Assembly: GCF_001642475.1 (NCBI RefSeq)
Contig: NW_019174010.1
Coordinates: 62,001 to 126,000 of the forward strand
DNA from: Fonsecaea monophora
Lineage: Eukaryota > Ascomycota > Eurotiomycetes > Chaetothyriales > Herpotrichiellaceae
DNA: 64,000 nt
Direction: 5' to 3'
The number at the start of each line of letters is the position of its first letter. Position 1 is the first letter of the stretch. The position numbers and the translations under genes are program-made. The notes beneath the pieces are model-generated. The model saw nothing but the letters and a program-made list of their open reading frames with translations. It ran no database searches and was not told the origin of the DNA. Positions 1-11,530 of this stretch are shown in pieces.

Positions 1-1149
1 ACCACCACCTAAAAGTTACTGTACCTCGTACCTATGTACGTGCCTACCTAACTAACATGCTCTGGGAACCCCACTGTTTGGAGGGGCTTTCTCGGGCATG
101 TCTACCTACAAGTGCTTCGAACCTCCACATGGGCATGCCCGTAGAAGGTGCACGCGTGCACGCGTGCCCGCCGATCAAAACGTTCAGCCAGTACTGTACC
201 TCGTAGACTCAGCCAGCAACTCTACTCCCCCAGAGCCTTTAGTTAGACGCATCCACCAACTTGACCCTCACTTCACCTCGACTTGACCTCGTGTTTCACT
301 TCAACCAGGCAATTCCCCCATCACTGTCAATGATACTTCTTCTTTCTTCCCCTCCTCCTAAATTCCCATGATCTATCCGCTCTCATTCCTCCAAGTCTCG
401 AAACCATCCTCCTTGCCACCGATTAGAGCCATCACCGATTGAAATCCTCCTATCCTCGGCTCCTCCTCCGGGTTGGACGGGACCAGCCATTGCACCTCCC
501 ACCTGCAGACAGTGACAATCGAGCAAACGGCATTTCTTATCCGGCCTGGTACTCAGCACAGAACTCAGTTGCTAAAGACATCCCCGATTGGCCCCGACCG
601 ACCACGGCCGATTGATCAACAAGTTAGCTTTCAAAACACCCACTCCGCCAGCACCAGGGGTCCCTCCGCGGCGCTGGGTTAAAGGAAGGCCTGCATTGGC
701 GCTCCCAGCCTAAGCAAAGAACCAAACCATCGTTTAACATCACCTCCCTCCTCTTTCTCCTGCCTACTACCTCGCTCGAAACATACACGATCTCAAGATT
801 GCCATTGTCTCTGGGTGCCGATTGTGCGAGTTTGGACTTCTCGGTAACTTCGCCGCATCGACGTCAGCAGACGCCTTACTAGTGATAGGGTCCTGTCCCC
901 GTTCACTCCTGGCTCATAGTGGGAGGGAAATCTATTCGGCTTCACGAGCCATTCCCTCTTTATTCCAACCATGGTCTAAGACATCTGAACATCTACGACC
1001 TGTGGTTCACGCACACCACTTGCAGGAATCAAAATACAGCTCACCAGACCAACCTGACTCCAAGGAAGAGGTCTCTCAGCCTAGGTCGGCCCCACCAGGT
1101 TGCCACCCGTGTCTACCGCCCTGGCGTTTTGATTGTTCAACAAGAGGAG
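1..1149. promoter_or_regulatory. Upstream region of the otubain gene
   Basis: No convincing coding exon is seen. The stretch is pyrimidine-rich from about 300 onward, as in long fungal 5' leaders. A codon-open frame continues upstream of the chosen otubain start to an ATG at 919, so part of this interval may be coding. A small GC palindromic run of alternating cacgcgtg units lies near 150-165. Confidence 0.4.
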
Positions 1150-3182
1150 ATGACATTTTGTCCAGAACCACTACCTTTTCACAACTCATTCGGCCCTTTC
1201 CATACTCAGCCAATTCCACATCCGCATTGGCAATTATCGTCCGGAAGTCAACACTCTGCCACATTCGAATATTTTCCTGGACTTCCTCGCCACCAACCCT
1301 ACAGCTATCCCCCGTCAACCACGTCGAACCGCGCCACCTCCGCAATGGCGACCCCTGAAATCGATGAAATGGAGCAATTCCAGACACTGTCTGACCAATA
1401 CCAACCAAATCTTCCTGTACGTAAATGGACCAGAGAAAAGGCACGTCATACTGAGACTTTGTTAGGGACCCTTGATAGGAAGTAAAAAGCCACTCTCTCA
1501 TCTTGTGACCGAATACGCACAAGCCGACCCAACATTTGTGGTCAAAACAAAGGTATGTAGACTCTATTATCGTCGTCAGCTCCCTGTTTACGATTGCTAG
1601 GCACTCGAAGCAACGCATTCCGCATATCGACAAATCAAAGGTGATGGACAATGCGGCTGGCGTGGTAAGTGCTCGTCTCTTTGCATGACATTGGTAATCT
1701 AGCTAATTACAATCTTCTTGGTGCTTGTAGGAGCTGTCTTCGGCTATTTCGAGATCCTGCTCCGATCTGGAGATCCCAGTCTAATCACTCAAGAGTTGGT
1801 TCGCCTGCGCAGCTTTGAGCAAACCATGCGCAGCGTTGGCATCGACTACGATATCATCATCGACATGTTTGACTATACTTGGGAGCTCTTTGACGCTCTC
1901 AAGTCTGCTGTCGAGCGTAGAGACATCAACGAAGCTGTGTTGCTTAATTCGCTCAACGACGAGAACATTTCCAATTCAATTGTCTATCATTTCAAGGTTC
2001 GTTCCACCCGTCCCTACTGGGGCATGCTTTTTGACGTTGTATCAGATGATGACAAGCTCCTTCATGCAACTTCAACCCGACCGATACGAGGCATTCCTGG
2101 AAATGCCAGTTCAACAATATTGTTTGACAAGGATTGATCCTGCAAATCAAGAGATTGATCATGTTGGCCTTCAAGCATTGACGGATGCCGTCATTGCGCC
2201 CGCGTACATTGCACTTGAAGTGGCATATTTGGACAGAAGCACTGGCGATGAAGTGACTTCATACCATTTCGTCGATAATGCCAAAGGATGGCCGACAATT
2301 CGGCTCATATACCGTCCGTGAGTTCCTCCTTGCATCTGCCTTCACGTGAGCCGAACTAATTTGAGCATTAGCGGCCACTACGACATCATTTACAAAGACG
2401 ATCAAATGCCGGTCCCAGAGCCAGCGCCGTTGCAGGTGTATCTGCAGACGGAAACTCCCCATTTTATCCAGTCTTCGACCAGTCAGAACTTCAAGACTGA
2501 AGATCCTCAAAATCTTGACCACTTATCCCTGATGTTCCCGGAAGCTACAACCACCCTGACGGATTCCTCCCTGTCGTTTTCAGGCAATACCGTCTTCACT
2601 TCTCCCTTTCGAAATCCGCCGACCATGATGTATGCACAATCGAATTCCGCACAAGCGTCATATTTTCCACATATGCCTCCTACTAGTTTTCACGCGGTGC
2701 CGCCGCAGCAACAGGCGCCACCTCCAGTCCGAACGCATTCCCTCCCACAGCGGAGCTACTCTTCGTCAATGCTGCAGCTGACGCCGCAAATTTCGCCGTC
2801 ACCACAGTCTCCTCAGCCCCCGTCTCCAGCAACGCCAAATTCTGCCATTACCAGAACGCTCGTCATGAACAACGTCAAAGCAAACGAGCCACAGATCAGA
2901 TACAACGAGAATTGTTTCAATTACAGCCTTCAAGGCAACAAAAGCCTCCCTCTGGATCCAGCATCTTTTGGCAGGTAAGCATCACTCCTTTGTAGATCGT
3001 CTTCGGCGTGTTTCTCCGTAATTTGGCCACTATCACCTTCTTACATATCCTGCTGTATTGACCCCGTTGCTGATACCTTGGATACCATTCTCAGTTCCAC
3101 GTTGAGCCCTGCACACTTTGCCAATTCCGACTTTCAACCTGCGATATGGAATGCAGAAGAAGAATACGGGAAGCGCGATTGA
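1150..3182 (+). CDS. Otubain-like ubiquitin thioesterase (peptidase C65), seven exons
   Basis: Cysteine protease that removes ubiquitin from proteins, OTUB1 family. Exons 1150-1416, 1466-1552, 1601-1664, 1731-1996, 2046-2317, 2372-2974 and 3095-3182 join in phase to 548 residues. All introns are GT-AG. The active-site loop reads GDGQCGWRG, giving Asp133 and catalytic Cys136; the catalytic His321 lies in GHYDIIYK. The core matches human-type otubains from about residue 90 to 330. A Pro/Gln/Ser-rich tail of about 200 residues, not found in animal OTUB1, follows and is fungal in style. Start is uncertain: the ATG at 1345 would give 483 residues starting just before the conserved region, and the ATG at 919 is also in frame. 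The gene converges on LIP2. Odd: Gln replaces the usual Asn before the catalytic Cys, and Gly-Trp replaces Phe-Tyr after it. Confidence 0.88.
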
Positions 3183-4280
3183 CTTCGCCTTTTGATTTCC
3201 CACCACAGCTAGCCCTCGCCTGAACCTCACCCGGTGCCCTGTACACCTTTCTCGAGCACACACCGAGGTGTGCAAATATTTTCCTATGTATACCGAGGGC
3301 AACAATTCGAGGTTCAGTTACCTCTATGAACATCCCAGCATTTCCCCGGCGAACTGGAGCGACCGCTTTTCTGACATGGGCATACCAGATGCACAGCATT
3401 GGGGATATTGCGCCGGTCTTTACTGAAGCACAGCAGTTGATCCCATTTCTTTTCTATTCCTGTACGACACAAAAGTCACGACTGTCATTACTGCTGTATA
3501 AATAATCACGAATCTCAGTCTTGATAGAGCCGGGGGATGGGGAGAGGAATGCTGTCCTTTGGAGCCCGGTGGACTGGTTGCAAGTCTTTACGATGAAGAA
3601 CAAACAAATGGGAAAATAGGAGACAACAGACTCAAGGAAAAGCCCAACGGTGCTGTCGTTGTTAAGCTTCGGCCATGGGCATGGGCTCAAGGTACAGAAA
3701 AGGTCAGGCGAGCAGAGACACTTTGGGGTTTGGTTCGGCGCTCGAAAGGGGCCCTGTGTTTGCGGCAAAGGATTCCTTTAGTCCTCAAGCTTTCTGCTTT
3801 GTTTTTGTTCGTCACGAAAGATAAAATAATCTTACACTCCATTTACCCAAAAGGTGTGTGTTGCCTCTGTATATGTAGAGGACGCGAACGGCTCGAAGTG
3901 CCAGATTGAAACAGCCTGGCCCGTGAGCCGTAACACCGTAGTGCCCGAGCCGGCACCGTCGTGGTGGTGGCGCCGTCATCATCGTTGGTCGTCCTCGTGT
4001 AGTGTCCGACAGGTCCATCTTCCTATGCAGGACGCCACCGAAGAAATATCGATGTCTCTAGTCATGCCTCCGAGCAATAGACGTCGTTGTGCCAGGTCTA
4101 GCGGCGGCCTCTGGGCGCAACTCCAACGCACATAGGTGGTCATGGTGATGGAGTCGAACCGGAGGAGAGAAGGACTAGGGTAGCAGATCAATCCGCATTG
4201 ATTTGCAGCCGTCGTTACACAAAGTCCCGGGTATCGGCACCGGATTAGACACCCTCGTAGAGCTTCAAGGAGTTTTCTGA
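3183..4280. other. Convergent 3' intergenic region, otubain/LIP2
   Basis: About 1.1 kb between two stop codons that face each other. It should hold both 3' UTRs. I see no coding exon, RNA gene or repeat of note. Confidence 0.5.
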
Positions 4281-5774
4281 TCAAAGAAAATCCGACTCCT
4301 GGACCCTGTATACGCCATCCACAGTCTCCCTGCCCTCGGTTTTCATGGCGTTCAGTCCGTGGACGATCTCGTGAGCAAACACGTCCGCAACGGATTCCAT
4401 CGAGATTGATTCCGCGATGAGCTGTGGTTGATCGTCATTAGTGAGCGAAACGCCTTTTTCTCCGGCATCAGCTGTAGAAGGGAGAGAAGATGAGTGTTCG
4501 TGTGCTGTTTTGTCGGAGCTAGGGATCGCGGTCGAGGATGAATTCGGATGTGAGCGTAACATCTCCCTTGTCAGCCAGGTTACGCTCTTTCCTTCCAGCC
4601 CACAAGCCACGATGCGGCTGAAACCCCATGACAAATAACCTCGCGTCATGGGGTCGTAAGAAGGCGATGATGTTTGTGCAGGGATGAAGTCATAAAGTCG
4701 TCGTCCTGATGAGGACGCGGCAGCCGAGGGAGAAGGCGATGTCAATAAGGGGATGGAGCCTGGTGACGATGAGAGCCCTGTTGAAAATGAGGCAGACGAT
4801 GGGGTCGCCGACGGAGGAAGCGGTGCGTCATATACGTTCAATCCTACTCCGTGGGAGGTAACACCACGCGAGACTTGGACACCGATCGCGCAGATTTTCC
4901 GATCGGTAGCTGCTGTTCCCTTAGGCGGCCTGGAAGCGCTTCGGCCGCCCCTCTCCTGATCTGCAGCTGAGCCGGGATCCAGCACCCATACTCCCGGATC
5001 GTCCGTCCTCCCAGTCCGGACGCCCCAGCGGCTGCAAGTGCGCATGACGCTCTCCTCCAACAGCTTTACCCAGCATCTCGCGGTGATGCCGAACCTCCGA
5101 AGGTCGACGATCACGTAACCCGTCAACTGGCCCGGTGCATGGTATGTGAGGAGGCCACCACGTGGGGAGGCATGAAAGGTGGCCAGACCATTAGCAGAGA
5201 GGAAAGTCTGCTGGTCTGCGGAAATGGGATTCGTGAGAAGGTGCCGGCGTCCAACCGTGTAAGTGGGAGGGGTGCTGAATGTCAGGAGGACAGGATCCGG
5301 GGGCATCTGGATGTGTGATAGTTCATGGGAGCTGGAGCTGACGTCGAGAGCCGGCAGAGAGCTTGCATTATGGTGCAAGGCCGTCGTCGTATTCTTTGTA
5401 GTGCAGTTTCCCTTTCTGGCGCCAAGCAATGAAGACTCTGGTCGATCGTTCCGCAAAGTGCTGCATCTCAGCAAGGTGCGTGGCCTTGCTGCGTCATCAT
5501 TCTCATCAGCAGCAGCGGCAGCATCTGAGGCTTTTGTGTTGATGATACTTTGCCACGACTGCCTTCCACTGCCCTTGCCCTTGTCGCCGGGTTCAGTTGG
5601 ATACGCATTATTCGTGGCCTTGTTTCGTCTCCCCTCATTCGCTAGTGAATCACCTCTTGTGACGGAACGCAACCAATCCTTGTGTTGGAAATGTCTTTCC
5701 AGAATCGCCGTTTGGAGACGTAGTGAGTGGCTGTACGGGATCAAGTCCGGGACGTGCAGGTGAGCTAAGCGCAT
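4281..5774 (-). CDS. LIP2: Octanoyl-[acyl carrier protein]:protein N-octanoyltransferase (LipB type), mitochondrial
   Basis: Transfers octanoyl from mitochondrial acyl carrier protein to lipoyl domains, the first step of lipoate assembly on pyruvate and 2-oxoglutarate dehydrogenases and glycine cleavage H protein. Single exon, 497 residues. Motifs seen: RGGLLTYHAPGQ at about 205-216, with the conserved Arg-Gly-Gly and His212; KICAIGVQVSRG with catalytic Lys293; and FSRIVACGL with catalytic Cys391. The family is usually 220-350 residues. Here low-complexity Ser/Ala/Asp-rich inserts sit at about 40-150 and 317-375, between conserved blocks, so they are probably surface loops. HAPGQ replaces the common HGPGQ. 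No clear cleavable presequence: the conserved N-terminal helix begins almost at residue 1. Confidence 0.93.
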   Translation of the reverse strand: MRLAHLHVPDLIPYSHSLRLQTAILERHFQHKDWLRSVTRGDSLANEGRRNKATNNAYPTEPGDKGKGSGRQSWQSIINTKASDAAAAADENDDAARPRTLLRCSTLRNDRPESSLLGARKGNCTTKNTTTALHHNASSLPALDVSSSSHELSHIQMPPDPVLLTFSTPPTYTVGRRHLLTNPISADQQTFLSANGLATFHASPRGGLLTYHAPGQLTGYVIVDLRRFGITARCWVKLLEESVMRTCSRWGVRTGRTDDPGVWVLDPGSAADQERGGRSASRPPKGTAATDRKICAIGVQVSRGVTSHGVGLNVYDAPLPPSATPSSASFSTGLSSSPGSIPLLTSPSPSAAASSSGRRLYDFIPAQTSSPSYDPMTRGYLSWGFSRIVACGLEGKSVTWLTREMLRSHPNSSSTAIPSSDKTAHEHSSSLPSTADAGEKGVSLTNDDQPQLIAESISMESVADVFAHEIVHGLNAMKTEGRETVDGVYRVQESDFL

Positions 5775-8274
5775 GACGGTGCATTATTGATGTTCCTGTT
5801 TTACCCTTTGCTCTGGAGTTGGATCCCCTGTATGGCCGCCCAAACTCTATCAGGTCATATGGCTCGAGGAGGCTGGAATGGAGCTGGACCGGGTTGAAGA
5901 GGATCGATGATTCAAAGGCGAACCTGGGACCCGCAGGTGATTGCCTCGAAGAATCGAGCCGATTGTTCCAGCAATGACGGGGGACGTGCACAAGCCCGTC
6001 GAGTGAGCCAGAGATTGAACCGAGGGTTGCACGTATCTCTAGTTCATGCTTGATGAATTTTTCCCGCGTTTCTGGTTGTTCGTTAAGCTAGGGTCAAAAT
6101 CTCCGGCAAAGGCTTGTGCCGCGTCAGAAACGAAAGGCTGGTGGCGTTTCCGGCAAAGGCCAGTTTTCGGTTAATCACAAAAGATGTGCATCTAAACGAA
6201 GGCTTAGAAAGGAAAAGACGACTCGAAAACTAAAATTGCAGAGATGAAGCAGCTCGTACACGGTACCTTGGACGGGCACCTATGTACAATGTATGAAGAA
6301 CTTGATTTAATTGTGCATGCGACAGTTGGACGGTCATCAAGCTTTTCGGATAAGTTACCCAAGCACGCCAGGGCTGCTCCAGGCACCCACCAGGTCATTC
6401 CTTTTTGGCCCCTCAACTCCCCAACTGTACCGAGTAGTCATTTACCTGCGAGCAAGTAATCAGTCAAACCCCCTCTAGTGACTCTAGGACTCATTTGTTG
6501 CAAGCGAAAATCCTTCTGCGCAAGGCTGAGCTGGACCCGATGGGGGATCCTGTGGGATTCTGCCATGGTGCAGCCAATGTTTCCCAGAGACAACAACTCC
6601 CAGCTCCTTTATCACTGGATGATCAAGTGGGCCCACGCCACAGGGCATCAGAGATCCGACGACAACACACAAACCTCACATGACAGAAGCACATTTTTAA
6701 ACCTCTTGTTGTCAACAGAGAGATTTAGCACATGCTATCAATTCCTGCGGTGCGACTCACAAAGTGTCCGAGGCTCTTACATAGGAGGCAAAGCCGAAAC
6801 GCCCATGTTCCACCCCGCCCCGAGGTCGCCAGGGGGGAGGGAGGACCGGTGTGAGCGTAATCAAGGCCCGCCTCTTTGGGTATGTATAATGTCGAGAAGT
6901 AGCTAAGCTACGTTAGGGCTGAAGACGACATTCTGACTGGTTCGATCGACACACACCCTCCATCCGTCCTTCTATCCATCCCACCAACTCTCTGCTTCTT
7001 GACTTTGCAACGAAGGTCATTGGGAAGAAAAGATGGAGAATTGAATAACGTCGTACACCGGTGCTAGGGGCCCACGAAATTCACCGGGTGGAGGTTGACA
7101 GAGCAGGACATTGTTACTGGTCAACGGGCTTTCTCACCAGGCCTATTCAGGTATTTGCACGAGACACCTTGCATAAGTACGAGCAGGGGGGTGATTATAT
7201 CAACGTACGAGCACAGCGACCTTAACCGACTTGGCTAGAGGTGCCAAACCCTTCCATCCATCACTGTCATTATTGGAGCCCCTTCCCTGATCCCTGCCAC
7301 AAGACAGGAGCATGCAGCCGGAGCCCTGCCCTTCATTGTCATGTCAGGTTATTGATTGATGAATCAATAAATGATGCCTATCCAATAGGGCCATGAATGC
7401 GGATAGTGGAACTGCCTATTCCAGCGTGTCCAAAAAAGGAGCACTTCCAACTCTGACGACTTACTCCTACTCAACACGCTCTCCCTATCCATTCCATGCC
7501 AAAGAATAGACCCCCATGGAGCTCGGCATCGCTCCCTTGTTGCCAGTTCCAGGTCAGGTCCAGGTCTAGGTCCAGGCGTCGAACATTTGACATCCCAACT
7601 ATTTGGGAGTTTGCACTACTACAGTTGCCGTCTGGCGTCTGCGCCTGCGTCTGCGTCAGAGGCGATACACCTGTGGCCGCAGCCTGCTTGCAGCGCCCCC
7701 CTTCAGGCAGGGAAGATCGAGGGGTTCCCGAACAAAAGGCTGAGGATAGGCGCCGAATATAGTTAGTCGGCCATCGCCCGCCCCATTGGGAGGATGGAAA
7801 GCATCTTGTTTCGCAGTATATCCCAGGGTTCTTTCACGGTAATATCAAATATCATCCCCCTTCCCTTTTCCCTTTCCCCCTCTTGTGATCGTCCAGGCTC
7901 CGCTGCTCTCTCAATATCGATCGGATAAATACCTCATTGCCACCACACCGCCCCCTCCTTCTTCGCACGGCTTGCACCTCTTCCCACACCGACAGCTCTA
8001 TTTTCAATTTCATAGGCATATTCTCACCTGGAACCTGGTGCACTAGAACCTTCGGTCAGGTTAGGTCAGCATTGCTAGGACAACAGACTCCATCCACGCC
8101 TGAAGCCCAAAAGCCAAAAGCAGTAGCGGCTCTCTCTCTCTCTTCCCGTCGTCCCTCTCGGTCCAAAAGTTCTCCCTCCCCCGATCAAGGAATAGGTCGT
8201 GTGGTGACCCAACCACTCCCTAACTCTGCATCTCACCTTGCCCTGCCACCTTGTCGCCTTGTCGCCTGATCACC
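5775..8274. promoter_or_regulatory. 2.5 kb divergent promoter region between LIP2 and the 75-residue gene
   Basis: No recognisable gene on either strand; the open frames present are short and unlike known proteins. The part from about 7840 to 8274 is CT-rich with ctctctctct runs, as in fungal core promoters and leaders. The large size suggests a long 5' leader or a regulatory region, but no specific site can be assigned. Confidence 0.4.
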
Positions 8275-8668
8275 ATGAGCACCTCCGACGGCTCCGCTTC
8301 CACCAGCGAGGCTCCAGCCAGGGTCAAGAACGTCGAGAACCAGTCTGCACTGAGGAATGGACCTCAAGCACAAACGGACACTCCGCAAGCATTGGCCGAG
8401 GTGAGTTTTACGGAGACAGAGTTCTTTTCTCATGATAACAATCAGAGTTATGATCTCTCTTTGTTTTCTTTGTCCTCTCGCCCCCTCCCCATTTGCCTCT
8501 AGTCTCCGTCTCTCGCTCCCAAGTTAGCAAGCTTGCTAACATGCTTTGTGTGGGGGCGGCCACCAGTACGGCGAATACCTCGGTCGATGTATCGCTATGG
8601 CTGATAGCCAGCGCTCCACGTCTCAGACAAGCAAGAAGCGCAAATGGTCTTTTGCTTCCAAAAAGTGA
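8275..8668 (+). CDS. Small two-exon protein of unknown function, 75 residues, basic C-terminus
   Basis: Exon 1 is 8275-8400 (42 codons) and exon 2 is 8567-8668. The 166-bp intron has donor GTGAGT, branch sequence GCTTGCTAAC at 8531-8540 and acceptor CCACCAG, an almost ideal fungal intron. The product starts MSTSDGSASTSEAPAR and ends KKRKWSFASKK. It is hydrophilic with no membrane segment; the KKRK run resembles a nuclear localisation signal. An earlier acceptor ending at 8502 also keeps a frame open to 8822, but lacks a good branch site at the right distance. I do not recognise the family. A 22-G tract starts 33 bp after the stop. Confidence 0.6.
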
Positions 8669-9199
8669 TGGGTCTTCCCGCCGCCTCCACCACCATCCCC
8701 CGGGGGGGGGGGGGGGGGGGGGGTATTACGAGAAATGGATCCGATGTGGAGAGAGAGAGAAGGGGTTCCCTCCCTTGTTGCGCTGGCTGGCTGGCTGGCT
8801 GAGAGCTTCTTCTTTTGGCTAAATGAGCAAGCTTTCTCACCGTGCGTGCAGCCGTAAAAAAAGGGCAGAACCAGGCTTGTTCACTAGTGTAAGGGTTTCA
8901 AGTGGCCAGGACAACTTTATCAAGGGCTATGGGTGGTGGGGATCGATCGACCCGAGTCGCGCGGTTTTTGCTTGAAAATCTCGCTTCCCGACTATTTTCC
9001 TCTTTGGTCGAGGGTTTTCATATCGTCGCGGAGAGATGCGGCCGTGGAAGCTTTTGTGCGGTTGGTTGGGGGCAAGAGAAGGAGGGAGATTGGACTTTTT
9101 GTCGTTCAGTGAGTGGAAACAGAAAGTTGGTTTTTATTGTGTGTGTGCCAAACAGAGTTGGGTCTTTTTTCTTATGCGTATCTTTTCTCATCATCATCA
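8669..9199. other. Convergent 3' region with poly-G tract
   Basis: Lies between the stop of the 75-residue gene and the stop of the membrane protein. Apart from the G tract at 8702-8723 it is featureless. Confidence 0.4.
8702..8723 (+). repeat. Homopolymer G tract, 22 bases
   Basis: An uninterrupted run of 22 G on the plus strand preceded by CCCC. It would sit in the 3' UTR of the 75-residue gene and could form a G-quadruplex. Length may be affected by sequencing slippage. Confidence 0.9.
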
Positions 9200-11530
9200 T
9201 CAGAAGTAATCCGCCGCGTCGATGTCCCGATAACGATTGCGTAAACCCTTGTGCTGCCCTTTATGCACGGTGGTGGTAATGGTGGTGGTGTTGCTATTAT
9301 CATTCACCTTGCTGCTCCCGTCGTACATGCCTTCTGCAAAGACCTTCTCGACCCTCATCAAGCCCTGGAAGACGTCGACGTGCATGGCGCCGTCGGATTC
9401 GCTGCTGGCCTGCCACCCGTACGCGACGTGGGGATTGCCGAGGACGGAGACGAGCTCGTCGCCGCGGAGCAGACAGCCGCGGTCGCCCAGCTGGGCGAGC
9501 AGGGTGTGGTAGACCTTTGCGATGGCGAGGTGGCTGTCGTCCTTGATGATGGCCTTGTTGGCCCACAGGATGACGGCGACCAGCGTGCAAAAGTGGATAA
9601 AGGGAATGACGGCCAGGATGGTGCCCGCATACCGCCACGTCACCTTGAGGACCTGCGCGGCGATGGGCTGCCGCGTGCTCGTCACCGTCTTGCGCCACAT
9701 GGCCGGCGAGTTGTCCATGAAGGAGATGGCCCCCATGGTGAAGGACGAGATCAGGTCCGCCATCTCCAGCGGGCCGGCCGCCCCCAGAAAGCCCACCTGC
9801 GACGAGTTCGTGTACACGGCGTACTCTTCCTTGCCGTCGGCCGTCGGAGGGTTGTCGCTCCACCCGATCGCCCCCGCGAGCATCCTGCCCACGATGGCAT
9901 ATATTTCATAGTCGATCGTGACTTCGTTGTAGGCGTCCCCGACCTGAGGCTGTGAAGACGTCAGCTGTACGGAACATGATGGAGTGTAGATTGCCACCCA
10001 GCCCGTCAGGTTAAGGGGGGCGAAAATAGGGAAGACGCAGACCAACACATCCCAAAGGGCTTCCTCAAGACTCACCACTGTATTATTGCAGACGAAATAC
10101 GTCCCGATTCCGTCATCGTAAATTCCGCCGTCCGGGTACGCAGCGGCTTGGAAAGTGTGGATTTCCACACACCCTGAACCGCAGGTCGAGTTCAACTTTG
10201 ACATTGTCAGGAGGCCTCCTGGGCCCGGACTCGCCGGGAGGGACTTGTTGACGTGCTTGTCGCCATCGTGATAGACAATGTACGAGAGGTTGCCATACAC
10301 TCCTTGGATGACGTCGTAGCTTTGGCAGTAAGCCTGGGACTCGATGTACCGGGTTGACACGATCACCTGGTCCGAGTCGTCCGCGTTCTGGTCCTGGAAG
10401 TAGTAGTATGTATACCCATCCGAGGACGAGAAGTAGCTCTGCATAGACTCGACAACGTCGCTGTTATAATTCAGCACAGTTGCGGTTTCTCCGCGGACAC
10501 CCCATTCTTGCGTGGCGGCCAGGTCGGCCGGATAGTCGCCCGTGGAAAGCGCGTTCAGGTCGACGATGCTCGTTTCCCCTTTCCGCGTGAGGACGTAATC
10601 GTTCGACGTGTCTAAGTTGTAGTTCAGACCGATGATGCCCACCAGGACGGTGACGGCCAGGTGGACCAGGAGCCACAGCACACAAAGAACCTGAGTCCTC
10701 GACGGCAGATATCGGCGTTCCCGATTCCGCGCCTTCCAGAGGAGCTTGATGACGTTCATGAGACTGTCGCAGCCCATGACGAGATCGAAAGTCTCGAGCG
10801 GTCGGTAACACGCCGCCAGGATTCGCCAGCGGAGGAGCTTCGCGTAGCTGCGCAACGATGCCGCCAAGTTGACCCCGAGAAGAAGGGAGACGCCGGTGGT
10901 GAGGGCGTTGAACTCTCGGCGTTGGGGTACGCTGATGGTCAGCTTCTTGGAATAGGCATAGAGGATGCCAAAGTATACGACGCAGAGGATCAGGCTGTTG
11001 ACCCATTCACCAATGGTCAGTCGCAAAAGCCGCTTTCGTTGTTTGTCGTGTCTATACTCTCTCGAAGTGTTGTGAAGGGAGTATTTCAGCTCCAGGACTT
11101 CGTGAAGTGAGGGCGTGATGGAACTGTAGATGCGTTCCCTCCATCCACTCTGACTCGAATGCCTCCGCTTCTCGGGCGATTGTGCGGCTGGTTGTGTATC
11201 GTGCCCTGTTTCTCCGGTCAGAGAGTAGCCATCGCGGCGAAGAATCATAGACCTACGTGGAGGTGTCTGGGGCACAGGGACATGATCGGATCGCTCGGTG
11301 TAGAGCCTTGTAGGAGGTAAAAAGGGTGACGGAGGTGAAGGGGGTGGAGATATCTCAATGACAGGCACGTCTGTTGATTCCGACTCTTGTCTCTGGTGAC
11401 TGGGAGCCTCGTGGTGACTGTCGTTGTGTGCCGCCTCTTGGACGAGTCTCTGTTCGTCGCCCGTGCCGTCGTCGTCGTCTCCCACCGGGATTGGACTGTA
11501 GCTCGCCGACGCTTCAAGGGCCATGTTCAT
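9200..11530 (-). CDS. Fungus-specific integral membrane protein of unknown function
   Basis: Single exon, 776 residues. The first 170 residues are hydrophilic, Pro/Ser/Asp-rich and probably cytosolic. Three hydrophobic segments follow at about 179-194, 209-226 and 281-301. A large region of about 330 residues comes next, with many Asn-X-Ser/Thr sites and Cys residues, so it is probably lumenal or extracellular. A last membrane segment (YAGTILAVIPFIHFCTLVAV, about 632-652) is followed by a soluble C-terminal tail. The pattern is common among unnamed proteins of filamentous ascomycetes; I know of no tested function. The 3' half has strong G/C at third positions, which keeps long spurious frames open on both strands. 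Start could equally be the Met two codons downstream. Confidence 0.8.
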   Translation of the reverse strand: MNMALEASASYSPIPVGDDDDGTGDEQRLVQEAAHNDSHHEAPSHQRQESESTDVPVIEISPPPSPPSPFLPPTRLYTERSDHVPVPQTPPRRSMILRRDGYSLTGETGHDTQPAAQSPEKRRHSSQSGWRERIYSSITPSLHEVLELKYSLHNTSREYRHDKQRKRLLRLTIGEWVNSLILCVVYFGILYAYSKKLTISVPQRREFNALTTGVSLLLGVNLAASLRSYAKLLRWRILAACYRPLETFDLVMGCDSLMNVIKLLWKARNRERRYLPSRTQVLCVLWLLVHLAVTVLVGIIGLNYNLDTSNDYVLTRKGETSIVDLNALSTGDYPADLAATQEWGVRGETATVLNYNSDVVESMQSYFSSSDGYTYYYFQDQNADDSDQVIVSTRYIESQAYCQSYDVIQGVYGNLSYIVYHDGDKHVNKSLPASPGPGGLLTMSKLNSTCGSGCVEIHTFQAAAYPDGGIYDDGIGTYFVCNNTVVSLEEALWDVLVCVFPIFAPLNLTGWVAIYTPSCSVQLTSSQPQVGDAYNEVTIDYEIYAIVGRMLAGAIGWSDNPPTADGKEEYAVYTNSSQVGFLGAAGPLEMADLISSFTMGAISFMDNSPAMWRKTVTSTRQPIAAQVLKVTWRYAGTILAVIPFIHFCTLVAVILWANKAIIKDDSHLAIAKVYHTLLAQLGDRGCLLRGDELVSVLGNPHVAYGWQASSESDGAMHVDVFQGLMRVEKVFAEGMYDGSSKVNDNSNTTTITTTVHKGQHKGLRNRYRDIDAADYF

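Noticed and set aside
4140..4260. GGTTCGACTCC B-box-like motif on the minus strand
   Set aside because: The T-stem does not pair beyond two bases and no A box is found at the right distance.
9300..9955. Long open frames antisense to and overlapping the 776-residue membrane protein
   Set aside because: Produced by G/C-rich third positions of the real gene; products are Arg/Pro/Gly-rich with no family resemblance.
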